A stretch of DNA of 64,000 bases, from positions 35,198,885 to 35,262,884 of the forward strand of contig NC_080049.1 of NCBI RefSeq assembly GCF_026212465.1, read 5' to 3'. The notes beneath the pieces were generated by a model. It was not told the DNA's origin, made no database searches, and was given only the letters and a program-made list of their open reading frames with translations. Position 1 is the stretch's first letter; each line of letters opens with the position of its first letter. Shown here piece by piece: positions 1 to 12,012 of this stretch. A program made the translations under genes and the position numbers. This stretch comes from Amaranthus tricolor. Lineage: Eukaryota > Streptophyta > Magnoliopsida > Caryophyllales > Amaranthaceae.

Positions 1-120
1 ACTTACAATTATCATATTTTTAGTTATTTGTACGTATTCTATTTGTTGTGTATATGTAGTTAGTTGATTACTATTCATGGTTAACGTGGGTGTAAGTTGC
101 AGGCTTTCGGATAGTTGCAG

Positions 121-272
121 TTTCCTCTCTCTTTGAAGACCCTTCTTGAGTTGAGAGACTCTTTGACCGCACTTTCCTAAATGGGTATGAGCTGCTATCT
201 CTCTTCCCTCCTCAGACCGTGATCATAGTTGTCTATGAGCGGAATACACTGGGTATGATGATGATGTCAGCC
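121..272 (+). mobile_element. SINE/RTE-type 3' end fragment
   Basis: Contains the block 'ATGGGTATGAGCTGC ... CTCAGACCGTG ... CTATGAGCGGAATAC' and ends in a short ATG repeat tail. The same block recurs near 22.5 kb and, in the other orientation, near 63.7 kb. The layout (…CTCCCCAGACCC…GAGCGGGATACA…) resembles the shared 3' region of plant tRNA-derived SINEs and RTE LINEs. It is truncated at the 5' side. Confidence 0.55.
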
Positions 273-543
273 TATATTAAGCCATCTCACGATAAAACGG
301 TATCAAATAAAGAATTTGTCAATAATTATTAGGATTGTGATATTGCAATTTGCAATTAAAGAAAAGTGCCTTATCTGGATCCAAATAAAGTTCTATGTAT
401 TCGCTTTATGTTACCGTATTGGCCCACTTATTTAAACTTGAAAGGCCTTTGGAACACGTTTAAGAGGTGAATATAATATTTTCTCTGTTTCTTAAAGAAG
501 TTTCTATTTGTCATTTTAAAATTTTAAAGTGTTTTATTTAATA

Positions 544-796
544 CTCCTTCCTATTCAGCTGAACTGTCCCATTTGACTTTTCACACTTGCCGAGGCAACA
601 TTTTAACTCTTAATATCTCAAATTATGCTTAATTAAAAATTATAAAAAGTTGATATTAATAATCCTTGTATTGAGACAAATCAAACAAGATCCCATATGA
701 CTATGTTTTAACTTATAGATTAAGAGTAAAATACAAATTAAGAGTGATAAGTGAATAGTGCCAAAAAAAAATGGGACAATTCAGCTGAATAGGAGG
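544..796. mobile_element. Stowaway-like MITE (about 250 bp)
   Basis: Terminal inverted repeats CTCCTTCCTATTCAGCTGAA / TTCAGCTGAATAGGAGG are flanked by TA on both sides. The inside carries the sequence shared by many elements of this window (TTGAGACAAATCAAACAAGA, then TGTTTTAACTTATAGATTAA). Confidence 0.8.
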
Positions 797-1576
797 TAGT
801 ATTTTTTATTTATATCACAACTTTTAGATAAGAATAACCTTGTGCATCCTCATTTTAATATTTTAATAATATTTATGGTTCCCACATATTTTATTCAAAC
901 TTTATTTTTTAATATTTTTATTTATTTTTAAAAAAAATATTTTTTATTCCTTATAGTTTCTCACTACCTTTATATAAAAACATAGTTTTATTAGTTGTGG
1001 TCTTATATTTTTCATTAATTTTTTAAAAATATTTTTTAATGTTTATGGTATCCACTTTCTGCCATCAAATTTATCATTCAATTAACTAATGAATTTTATT
1101 TTTCTTCATTCTCGTAAATATTTCTTATGCAAACTACACTAAGAAATGGAGAAAATGTTTTTTATATTTATTTATTTATTCATTTATTTTAGTTTATGAT
1201 CGGCTTTGAAATGATAGTGCTAGACTAGAATCGAATCCTTAATTTTTCAAGAAAATTGTATTTGCCCTCCGACTGAAAAAAAATCCAATTCTCAAAGTTG
1301 AATTCAATACTTTGCAAAAATTCCTCATCAATTACCGTGATTTTGCTGATCACCGTAATTTATGAATAACCAAAGAAGACAGAGGAAAATAAGACTAATA
1401 AAATATAAAAATCAAAATAGATAAATTAAAATCACAAAATTCTCATCCAATTAAATCCTACCATATAAGAATGATTTGGTAACTTTACAAATCACTGTTA
1501 TTTAATAAGACTTCCTCTTCAAGATACTAGGAGTAACTTACATGTATGCATTGTTATTACTTTATCAATTTATGTA

Positions 1577-1832
1577 CTCCCTCCAATTCACTATTAATGT
1601 CTCATTTGCTTATGCACTCTATCCAATGCACTTATTCAACGCTTAATATCTCTAATTGTGCATTTTTTAAAATTATGAAAAATTCATATCAATAGTCTTT
1701 GCATTGAGACGAATCAAACAATATCTCACTTACTATGTTTTAACTTACAGATTAATAATAAAATACAAATTAATAGTAACAAATAAATAACATTCAAAAA
1801 GCAAATAGGCATTACTAGTGAATTGGAGGGAG
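1577..1832. mobile_element. Stowaway-like MITE
   Basis: Ends CTCCCTCCAATTCACTA and TAGTGAATTGGAGGGAG are near-perfect inverted repeats. The left flank is TA, the right flank a mutated TG. Same internal core as the 0.54-kb copy. Confidence 0.8.
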
Positions 1833-2106
1833 TGTTATTTGTTTAATTATTAGGTTCCTAAACAGTCAACTCTATGATAGTATGAAGACTATGTTTTAAC
1901 TTATAAATTAATACAAATTGACTAGAATTTATTTTTTAATACAATATGGTTAAGTATAGATGGGAAATAGAATAATTTGTTTGGTTTAAATTGGGTTCTA
2001 ACCTACTAAAAACCAAAAAATTAAATTGCAAACTAAATTTGAAAATAATCTCACTTTTCAAATTAAGTTAATCCATTAATCGATTAGATTGTGTGCAAGT
2101 GTACAG

Positions 2107-2695
2107 CTAGGGATGGTCATGGGGCGAGTTTGGAGCGGGTCTGGCCAGACTCGGATTCCAAGGGTCTAAAATTTTCAGACCCAGACCCAGACCTTCTGGA
2201 TCTGACGGGTTTAGGGTCCTTAATGAGTCTTAAACAAAGTCTCTTTGATTTGTCAAAATTGAACCTTTTGCGAGTCTTTCTGTATTTTTGTAAGCAACTT
2301 ATTGTCGTATAACAAACACTTATTCGAGTCCATGAAATTCAAATATAAAATAATTACTAAGAACTAAATATAATAAGTCCATGAAATTCAAATATAAAAT
2401 AATTACTAAGAACTAAATATATTTGTCTAAATGCATAATTAAAAACCAAAAACTTGTCTTAATGCATAAGTAAAAACACTTGTCTGAGTGGCCGGGTCTA
2501 GGGTCTGGGTCTCAAGGTCGGGTCTGGATCAGGGTCTGCACTTTGGGACTCAGACCGGGACCCGTCAAATATTATTTGGATCCAGATCCGACCCGGATAC
2601 GATGGGTCTCAAAAATTAAGACCCAGTCTCTTAAAAAAGGGGTGAATCCGAAACGGATCCAACGGAATTCTGAACCCAAAACCATCCCCATCTAG
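2107..2695. mobile_element. Non-autonomous DNA transposon with GGGATGG/CCATCCCC ends
   Basis: Left end CTAGGGATGGTCATGGGGCG mirrors the right end CCATCCCCATCTAG. Internally, long GC-rich strings of GGGTCTG/CAGACCC are arranged in opposite orientations in the two halves. The GGGATGG start with GGGGCGGGTT-like continuation is a common plant MITE type, possibly hAT-related. No clean target duplication was identified. The middle (2327-2421) holds a 49-bp-period direct duplication. Confidence 0.55.
2327..2421. repeat. Two-copy tandem duplication, 49-bp period
   Basis: The block from AGTCCATGAAATTC to GAACTAAATATA (about 46 bases) is present twice in a row with no visible mismatch, so the duplication is recent. 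Confidence 0.85.
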
Positions 2696-3345
2696 CAAAT
2701 TTGAAGACTTTAATAGGCGTGCAAAAAAAAAAAGAAATAAGCTCTCTATCACTTGGTGAAAACTACAGTAAGTAATAGATACAATGACAGATTTTCATTG
2801 ATCCTTAACTTAGTTTTTGAATGTTTAAAATTATTTTTTTCCCTTCCTCACTTTAATATTGATTTACTTTTTAAAAATAAGTTCTAGAAATATTGTTTAA
2901 AAAAAAACAGCTAAATGTAGCAAATTGAAGAACCTCTAATAATTAGTCAACTACTACTATATTACAACACACAAATTGTTGTATAAGACGCTTACATTAA
3001 AAAACACAAATAATATATAATAGGTTATATAGTCCAACTTATATAAATTAGAAAGTTACAAACTTTTAGTCTATTATTATCTTATTGAAAGACAAGTAGC
3101 AATTATTAAGGTATATGACCATCCATTAACCATTATTGGAACCAGAAAATTTGATGGGCTTTCGCAGCCAAACAAGACCTGCAAGGCTGCAACTACAAGT
3201 CTAGCTAGTACTACTTCAGACAGTGCTGTTTCTATCTTCGTGTAGACTTTTAAGCATTAATCATAGTCAATATACAAGTCGTTAAAAGTCAACATCAAAT
3301 ACATTTTACACTTTTTTTTATTTTTTTTTATATATTTAAGTTTTA

Positions 3346-3595
3346 CTTCCTTCATTCTAAGTTACTTGGAACATTTTCTTCTTTTGAATATTTTACAATA
3401 TTTACAACATTGCCTTTTTTAGTTAAAAGTAAATAAATAATTTTTTATTTGACACCTACTTTAGTCTCTATTTGTTCATTTTTAACTTTTTACCATCTAT
3501 TATTAGCGGTATTATAGACGTTATATACTTGACAATGACATTTGTTAATATTTGTGTCAAAAGGCAATATTACAACTAAATAAGAACGAAGGAAG
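3346..3595. mobile_element. Stowaway-like MITE
   Basis: Ends CTTCCTTCATTCTAAGT and AAGAACGAAGGAAG are partial inverted repeats preceded by TA. The length equals that of the other copies; it is more diverged. Confidence 0.5.
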
Positions 3596-3599
3596 CATT

Positions 3600-6500
3600 T
3601 GGAAAAGAGAAATTTAAATAAGATTATTTAGGTATATATTGAAGATGAAATATATCATCTACGATTTTGTTAGATTCATCTTGATGTAAATTTTTTAATA
3701 CTCCTACTATATAATTTTACAAGTTTTGATGATGCATACTTAGAGATATTAAGACTCAAAATTTGCTTTAAAATACATGCAAAAGTAAAGCGGACAAACA
3801 AAAAAAAAACGGAGAAAGTACATATTGTCGTTTTCCCTAATTTTTGTTTTCCCTCAACCTATCATGTGACTAAAAATAAATAAAAAATTAAAAAACAACT
3901 AGTTGTAGAAACAAAATTAAGTGAATTAATTAATATGCAAGTTGATTTATCAATTATTAATAATTTAATGTGTGATTAGTGAATACTGATTACCGATTAG
4001 CTGGTAGAAAGCACTAATCTGTTACGTTGCTAAGTAACCCAGTTTCGTCGCAGGTGGTACAGGAAAATCCTACATAATTAGCATCAGTACATTAGATTAT
4101 ATTTGACTTACATTATTAATATGTATATCTCACTCTTAATTATTTAATTAATTATTTTACTTAATAAAACAAGCTTTTGGTGCTTTGATTACAGCACGTT
4201 CACATTAATCGTGCATACATCACGGATAATGTATTCATATAAAGACAAGTAATATAACATGGAGTAAAACTTTTAGCTAATGGTCCAATAAATAACTGAT
4301 TAACGGTAAACTTATTTAATCATTCATTATGCATTAAAATAAGTTCGGATTATGACTTAATCCCTTTCAGTAATCAGTATATAGGATTAAGATGTTGATT
4401 AATAACTAATGGCGGAACTTAGTTACTTAGTTAGCGAGGGAGGGAGCGTTGTCTCACAATTTATTTCTCTTATGTAATAATCTATTCTTATTTACTTTTG
4501 GAGATTACTCACGTATTACTCTTAATTTATATTTTATTCTTAGCCTATTAATTAAAATATAATCAAGTAAGATCTTGTTTGATTCATCTAAATACAAAGA
4601 TTATTAATATCCACGTTTTATAATAGTTTGTTGACTAAACCTTAAATGTTCAATGAAATCTTCATGTTACGTTATGAAATCTTTGGATCAAATTAATTAG
4701 GTTTCGACTTTTTAATGCAAGTTGTATTAATTTGATAATTATGAAGATACTAATTACCTAACTTAATTATTATTCACATGAGCGTTGCAATATTGCTATT
4801 GCTAGTACTACAAAAATTGTGACGGTAACATTTTCCAATAATTGGCTAAGACTTATTTTAATCAAACAAGTAGGCCTTTACATAAGCACCAAGTTTTATG
4901 CCTCCTCAATTATCTCATTTAAAATATCCTTAGCTAGTTTTCAAAAGAAAAAACTTAACCAATTCAATAGACCATCCGTTATTAATAGATAAATAAAATA
5001 TACTTATTGTTAAATTGGTTTGAATGTATTGTTAATGTCAACATATAATCAAGTAAACATAAGTTACACAATAAGTTATATATATGGTTTGTCGTAAATC
5101 GATGTGTTAAAGATGGTGATACATATAAAATATGTACAACTCGTATTTTCTCAATCATATGCTGGCAATTAGCGTTGACACTAAATCTGATTTAATTTGA
5201 CTCTTAGATTTGTTGTCGAATTTTACTATTTATCGAGCGAACGAATTGATGAAGAAATGTACCTATAGATTATGGACAATTGATTTATGTGAAATATTCT
5301 ACTAATTAGGATGATTTTTATTATCCAAGTAGTCCAATAAAATGCTAGTTGTATTGGATAATTAATTTTTGATTGATTCTCGCATTGCATGAGTAATTTA
5401 GAAATAATAACTCTTTTATTCTATTAAATTATGTTTTTATCCTAAGAGACCATCTTTCTTTTCTCTTAAACGCTGTCTATTAAAATTTAATGTCTATTTT
5501 TACTCTATATTTTCTTTTATAGACGGATTTAATTAGAGATGGTCTCTCAAAGAAACCATTTCTCACAAAAATTTATGTTTGATAAAAATTATATTTTATA
5601 AGTCATGATTCATGAAAACCTAAATTTATTTTATTAATTGTTTTAAATAGTCTTTTATGAGAATTGACCCGTAAGAAAGAAAAAAAATATGTGGATGCAA
5701 ATAAATGAATAATTTTGTGTATGATAACTATTTTTTTAGTTTATCCATACATAGAACTTAATTCTAGTAGTTTACGAGTATATTATGAGAACACCAAATG
5801 ATAACATCATTCATTACCTATCTATGAGTGCAAGATGCCTATAATTCACAATATTAATTGTACATAGTATAAATAAATATAAAGTTATTAATAGAATTAA
5901 ATCTTGTCTCATTTAATTGCAAAGCTATTTTTTCAAATAAGGTCTTAAAATTCATTTTTCTCTAATTTTCTTTTTCTCACAATCTACCTTATAATTTAAT
6001 AAATAAGTTAATAAAGCATAAAAACATACAATAATTAATTATACTCCTATAAATTAAACTCCTTAATAAGGAGTATTATACATAACTTTTTTTGTAAAAT
6101 TAGGAAGTATACTCATTCAGGAAATTCATAGCAGTATGTTGGAAGTCTGTGGGCGAGTTAATGTAGTGTTCCAGGATGAGGCTGAAGTATTCACATGCTG
6201 TGTAGTGTGTAGTATAATCCTTCTCTAATATGACATCAAAGACCAACCCTATTTTCAAAGGGTACGGTAACATCACCAGCTTGTTTATTTCAGAAAACCA
6301 CCAAAAACGAATAATGATCTATTTCAAAATTAACATTTATTTTTTGATATAAATAAATTAGCCTCATTAAATTATTTAGCACGAAGAATAAGAAGTTAGT
6401 TATATTATTGAGTTAAAATAGTGAAAATGTTAGAAATAATGACAAATTATAAAGAATAAAAGCAGTGAGATTAGTGACAGATTTAGGGTTTAGAGTCCCA

Positions 6501-7525
6501 AGGGGCATCAACTAATAGATGAAATTTTGACAGAGTTTTATTTGTAAAATAAACAATTATTTTACCCTTACTTGCTAAAATTTTAAATACAACATACCAT
6601 AAAAGGAAATTGAACAAAATAAAGCGACTGACCAAATTAAAAAAAGAAGATTAAATAAATAAATAAGAATAAATTACTAAAATAAGGGAGTATTTTTCAT
6701 CAAAAAACTTCAGTATTAATTTTACACTTTTACTTTTACCAATAGAAAAATCTACTTTGAAACTTTTTTTAAAAAAAAACGCCTAAAAACACGTGACCCA
6801 TGGGCTCCAATATAACTCAGCCATTGAGTGAGATTAAGTCTAAAAATAAAAATAGAAAAAATTCATTAACATGTACTTAAATAAAAAAAATTAATTGGAA
6901 CCAACCAATGCAATATTTACAAACACGTCTTGGTCGTTGCTGCTTATGTCATGCACTGTTTGGTAAGTCCAAAATCATCCTAAAACCCTTTTATTGGAAG
7001 TATTTATGAACATTATTTTTATTATCTAGTGATAATAACTATTTAATATTTTATTATCTTAATATTATTAAATAATACGGCCTGACTTGGGAGGGTTAGA
7101 ACGATATAACATTATTTTTATTAATGATAAAACTAAAAAAAATAATGTTTTTAATTGATTTAGTTTGTTAGCAAATATCATGTATGAATTTATATAAATA
7201 AGAAATACAATACAAATTATTGCCACCTTTTTCTAGTCATATGCTATATTTTTCTTTTTGTATGTAAGAGTTTGTAAATAGAATCTTAATATATGTTTGT
7301 GCTTAGATAATAGTTCAAATTATGTGATTAAAAAAATATATTAAGAGTTGTTAAATATATAAATAACACTACCAAATCATATTGAGTTTTTGATTTTGTT
7401 AACATTTAAGCAACAGTTCTTGATTTGCTTCATGTTATTATAAAATGAGAATATTTTGTTAATTTTGCAAATTTTTCTTACTTTTTGCTCAAAAATTCAT
7501 TACTAATGTGTATTAGCTAGTATGT
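3600..7525. other. Gene-free AT-rich stretch
   Basis: Apart from the short inverted-repeat element at 5.45-5.55 kb and a partial MITE core near 4.47-4.63 kb (AATCAAGTAAGATCTTGTTT), I see no exon, RNA gene or clear repeat. Frames longer than 60 codons are absent. Confidence 0.6.
5445..5549. mobile_element. Short inverted-repeat element with AGAGACCATC ends
   Basis: AGAGACCATCTTTC on the left mirrors AGAGATGGTCTCT on the right around an AT-rich core of about 80 bases. The palindromic GAGACNNTCTC terminal motif recurs in elements at 27.7 and 48.8 kb. Confidence 0.4.
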
Positions 7526-7534
7526 TTAAAATTA

Positions 7535-8029
7535 GGGAAATTTCACATTGTTATATTGAACTTTTATGAAATGTCAGTGATAGCACTTTTGTATGATGTT
7601 TTCATATGATAACATCCAGTTTATGCCTTATCTAACTGCCGTAGCATTTTCCGTTAAACTCTTGTCAATTTCTGTTCAATTCACCAATTTGATTTTTCTA
7701 CTCTTATTAAGTGTTGGTTCTTGTCTTTATAATTTGGCCTAAACTATTTTTATGCTCTCAAATGTTTAATTCAACATTTTAACGTTTAATTCACCATTTA
7801 ATTTATCAACGCTCTCATATACTTGGGACAAATTACAAAGACAAGAACCAACACTTAATAAGGGTAAAAACATCAAAATGGTGAATTAAACGGAAATTGA
7901 CAAGAATTTAACGGAAAATGCTACGACAATTAGATAATGCATAAACTCAATGCTACATGTGAAAAAATCTTACAAAATTGCTACCACTGGCATTTCATGA
8001 AAGTTCGATGCTACCATTTGGAATTTCCC
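7535..8029. mobile_element. Mutator-type MITE (long-TIR foldback), 495 bp
   Basis: Starts GGGAAATTTCACATTG and ends GGAATTTCCC. The two arms pair over about 220 bases (for example CCGTAGCATTTTCCGTTAAA on the left against its inverse on the right). Both sides are flanked by the identical 9-mer TTAAAATTA (7526-7534 and 8030-8038). Long terminal repeats plus a 9-bp target duplication are the hallmark of Mutator-like elements. It has no coding capacity. Confidence 0.88.
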
Positions 8030-8297
8030 TTAAAATTATTATATAGTATTTTTTTTAATTAATTAATTATTACTATTTTCTTGGTTTTTCTATTGATTAT
8101 TGTGACTTTTAAACTATTCAGAAATAAAGTTTTGATTTTTTCACTACTTATAAAAAGTTAATTAAAAGAGATGTTATTTGATTCCTCTAGATAATCAATT
8201 TCATAATATCAAAATTTCAAAATGTTTTTACATATAAAATTGAATGTATTTATTATGAAAATTATGAGTTAAAATATACAAAAGTCAAATTAAGATA

Positions 8298-8301
<4 letters not shown>

Positions 8302-8395
<94 letters not shown>

Positions 8396-8433
8396 ACATA
8401 TATATATATATATGATAATAATAATAATAATAA
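8302..8433. repeat. (AT)n microsatellite with (TAA)n tail
   Basis: About 110 bases of nearly pure AT dinucleotide with two small interruptions, followed by TGATAATAATAATAATAAT. Confidence 0.97.
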
Positions 8434-8707
8434 AATTAGCACAAATTGTTGATAAAAACAGTCTTTTCGTAAGACTCATTAAAGATATGGGCTAAATAGC
8501 CTAATTAATACAAATTAAAAAGAAAATAAAAATGTGAGTTTTTTGGTTTAAAATCGTCTCTATGAGAAACAGTCTTTCACAAAAATAGCTGTAAAAGTAT
8601 GAAACATGTAAAAATCAATTTTGATGCAAAATCAACAACACATCAACAATATTACTACATCTTAGATGAATTAATTGGCATTTTCTACATCATTTTCTTC
8701 AGTAATG

Positions 8708-8935
8708 ATGTATCTCATACATTCTACATTCTATAGTAAGCTAAGTATACTATCATACGAATATACAGATATACGTGTAGCTCATACATATATTTTCATC
8801 CCATTGGTTTTAAATTATTATTTTTATTTAAAATCCAGTTTATCTCATACATTCTACATTCTATAGTAAGCTAAGGATACAATCATACAATTATAAAAAT
8901 ATGTGTATCTCATACATATATTTTCATCCCATTAG
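8708..8935. repeat. Two-copy duplication, about 130-bp period
   Basis: TCTCATACATTCTACATTCT with ATAGTAAGCTAAG, then GTGTA(G/T)CTCATACATA with TTTTCATCCCATT, occurs twice with about 10% differences. Any small open frame across it is a by-product. Confidence 0.75.
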
Positions 8936-8939
8936 AATT

Positions 8940-9864
8940 GAAGATATCTAAAAAAATAGTTTTAAATATTTTTATTTAAAATCCACTTTTTTAATCAATA
9001 TTACTTTTTCCATACTAAACCACACCTCTCAATTCTCATTGATGAGTTATTTGTCAGGTCTTCCAAGTTGCAAAATTGTATTTGTATCGTTACTTCTTAT
9101 TCATTTCCAATGTCATGCGTCAATTAAGTTGCTTACAACCAAGCATTAAACGACATCAAATTATTATCTCAAATCTCAATCTATGATTTCAGTACAAAGG
9201 AAATACAAACATTGATATTCTGTTTAGTAATCCGTATTATTTAATAGAATTTTGGTTGAAAAATATTTACTAAGTTTGATGATTATATTTATTTAGATTT
9301 AATCATCTTATTTAATTTATAAAATAATATTACTATTTAAAAATGTATGATATTAAATAATAATGAAAAATTATAAACAAATAAATTTATTTAATTATAA
9401 CATAATATATTTCATGAAAATTTACACTGTAAATATTTATATCAAAATCTTGTCTAAATAATGTTATAACATACTAGATTCAAAGTCTAGTCCATTATCC
9501 ACAATCTTACTTAAAATAAATAAACCAATAATCCTATTAATTAAACCATAAATAAAAAAAAAACTAATAACATTATGTATGAAATCAAACCAATAATCCC
9601 ATTACTTAAAATGTTACATATTAATTTTCTTTTCATCCCTTTTAATTTACAACCTTTTAACGTGAACAAATAAAATCAAACAATACAATAACAAATAATG
9701 AGACAACATTAGGATGTGTAGATACCCATTATTCCACCTTTGATCAATTCATACTGGAGTCTAATCAACATCGAAAAATTAGAGTTGATATTTTCCCGCA
9801 ATTTTTTCTAAGTTAAATAAAAATTAATTAAGCCTATAATTAATCAAACTGAGACAATATAATG
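8940..9864. other. 3' flank of the WD40 gene
   Basis: AT-rich, with A/T runs suitable for polyadenylation on the minus strand just below 9865. No other feature recognised. Confidence 0.5.
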
Positions 9865-11112
9865 TCATAACATATGACTGCTAGAGTAATTAATTTTAAT
9901 ATTCCAAACCTTAATCTCCCCATCAAGTCCACCACTAAACAATAAAATTCGATCATCACCTTCCATCTTTCCGGTTAAACACTTTACTGGCTTTTTATGC
10001 CCACTCAATACACTCAAACAGCAGAACTTTCCTTCAAACCCACGCCGCCAAATCCTAACCGTCCGATCACCTGAACCACTGATCAAAAAATCACCGATGT
10101 TGATCAAGCATAAAATGGCCCCATCATGACCTCTAAGGGCCCCACTTACAGCCATATACTTCCCACTGTCTTCTCTCTCCCATACCAATATCGAACGGTC
10201 GCAAGCACCTGAGAATAAGATCGAACCGTCAGAATTCAACGCCAATGCATTTACAGCTGATTTATGTTTTTCTAATGTAGCAATTTGTGAAATACTACTA
10301 TTGGTTTTTTTTGGGGCGGGTTTTTTACCCCATACCCGGATCCGCCCATCAGCACACCCGGTGTAAATAATCTCATCGGAAGAAACTACTACGGTGTTAA
10401 TTGCATCTTCATGTGCCGCCACAGATTCTTTACACCGAAAATTTTTTAACGGTGACCAAATTTTCAACGTTTTATCCCAAGAAACGGAGTAGACTTTTCC
10501 GTTTGTAACAGCTAAGCTTGAAACGGCGTCGTGGTGTTCAACCCAAAGACGCGTTCTATGTCGTCTGACTTCCACGTGATTCTTCGGAACCGGAAACCGG
10601 ATCAACCGGTCAGTTAAAGTCGGTAAAGTTAAAACCAACTTATGGCGTCGCCGCTTATCATTTTCCGTTAACTTCCACACCCTAATTTTTCCATCTTGAT
10701 GAGCAGAAAAAACTTTTCCGTCACAGAATCCGATAGATTTAACGGTGCCATACGAATCTCCATTAGAATTGAAGGTTTCAAGTAGTGAAAAACTCAATGA
10801 ATAATCGTAGACATTGATTTGGTGGCCGAATGAAACGTAGAGTAAAGAAGAAGAGAGAGAAAGTGAGGAAATGGAAGAAGGTAGAGAGAGAGAAGAGGAG
10901 AGAGAATGAGTGAGGGTAATATCTGCTGTAATGTCGAAGAGAGAGAAAGTTTGAAGAGAAGGAACAGACGGAAGAGTTTGAAGAGAGAGATGACTTGTTA
11001 AGCTGCTATTGCTCGTGATATTAGAGGAAGGTGAAGTTGTAAATGGAGATGGGTTAGAATCATCGGAATTAATGGCGGTTATGCAGAGAGAAATTCGAGA
11101 TTTCAGCGTCAT
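9865..11112 (-). CDS. WD40-repeat protein, JINGUBANG-like (intronless)
   Basis: One uninterrupted 415-residue frame. After a Ser/Thr-rich N-terminus (about residues 1-85) come six clear WD40 repeats and a weaker first blade, enough for a seven-bladed propeller. Typical repeat ends are visible: GKIRVWKL, KTLKIWS, GRIRVWGK, RSILVWER, RTVRIWRR and GEIKVWNI, each about 40-50 residues after the last and often opened by a GH or AH pair. Plant WD40 proteins of this length, single-exon and with an LTDRLxRFPVPKNHVEVRRHR-type stretch between blades, belong to the JINGUBANG group, whose Arabidopsis founder restrains pollen germination. That role is family knowledge and cannot be read from the sequence. 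The start at 11112 is the first ATG after a TATA box about 50 bases upstream. The protein is probably a soluble scaffold with no catalytic residues. Confidence in WD40 is very high; in the JINGUBANG subgroup good. Confidence 0.93.
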   Translation of the reverse strand: MTLKSRISLCITAINSDDSNPSPFTTSPSSNITSNSSLTSHLSLQTLPSVPSLQTFSLFDITADITLTHSLSSSLSLPSSISSLSLSSSLLYVSFGHQINVYDYSLSFSLLETFNSNGDSYGTVKSIGFCDGKVFSAHQDGKIRVWKLTENDKRRRHKLVLTLPTLTDRLIRFPVPKNHVEVRRHRTRLWVEHHDAVSSLAVTNGKVYSVSWDKTLKIWSPLKNFRCKESVAAHEDAINTVVVSSDEIIYTGCADGRIRVWGKKPAPKKTNSSISQIATLEKHKSAVNALALNSDGSILFSGACDRSILVWEREDSGKYMAVSGALRGHDGAILCLINIGDFLISGSGDRTVRIWRRGFEGKFCCLSVLSGHKKPVKCLTGKMEGDDRILLFSGGLDGEIKVWNIKINYSSSHML

Positions 11113-11163
11113 TTTTTTGTTTGGAGAAGAAAAGTGCGGTGTGAGGTTAGGGAGGAAGATGGG

Positions 11164-11170
11164 TTTTATA
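11164..11170 (-). promoter_or_regulatory. TATA box of the WD40 gene
   Basis: TATAAAA on the minus strand, 52 bases before the WD40 start codon. This spacing predicts a very short 5' leader of about 20-25 bases. Confidence 0.6.
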
Positions 11171-11656
11171 TTGAGAGAGTGGAAGAAGGTGCCAGCGTGG
11201 AGGGAAGAGACTGAGAAATGGGGTGGGGGAGAATGGTGAAGATGATAGAGCGGTATATGTACTGTAAGTCTGTAACTTGTTTAGTGATGGAAATAAGTCG
11301 GGTAAATTGACCACTCCTCCGATACATAAATGGTTCTACGTTGAGTTGTGTGAATGTTGATATAAGGTTTCTCTGAGATATCATCTTTTTTAAAGAAGGC
11401 TCTTAAGAATCTAATTTAGTTTTCTTCTTTAGAAAATATCTTAATTTAAAAAAAATATTGTTTTTAAAAAATTGTAGAAAACTACTTTCTTTTTTGGAAG
11501 ATAAAAACTTTTCTGATTAATAGTCTATTTCTAAGCAAAATAAAACATCATTTAGTAATAAATCAGATTTTTTAATTTTTTTTTTAAAAATTAAAGTTCA
11601 TCAGTGGTGGAAAACTGTGATGTTGAAAATGACAATTATGGCTAATTTTTATGATT

Positions 11657-12012
11657 TAGGGTTTAAATAATATATTTGAGGTTATAAAATAATATATTTG
11701 GGGTTATAACATAATATATGTGTGGTTATAACATAATATATTTAAGGTTATAACTCAATATATTTGGAATTAAAACTTAATATATTTGAGGTTTTATAAC
11801 ATAATATCTTTGCTTATATTATTATAATATCAATTCTGTAGTATTATATCACAAATATATACTGTTATAAACCCAAATCTATTACGTTATAACCGCAATT
11901 ATATATTTTGTTATAACTCCAACTATATTATGTTACAACTCCAAATATATTATGGTTATAACCTCAAATATATTATGTTATAACTCCCAATATATTATGT
12001 TATAACCACAAT
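11657..12012. repeat. Inverted pair of 22-bp tandem arrays
   Basis: About six degenerate copies of a unit like GGTTATAACATAATATATTTGA (11657-11805) face about seven copies of the reverse complement TCAAATATATTATGTTATAACC (about 11865-12012) across an AT-rich loop of roughly 60 bases. The whole segment can fold into a long imperfect hairpin. It may be the core of a larger foldback element; ends were not resolved. Confidence 0.75.

Noticed and set aside
2091..2695. Two frames of 71-73 codons
   Set aside because: They fall in the arms of a DNA transposon and contain no domain.
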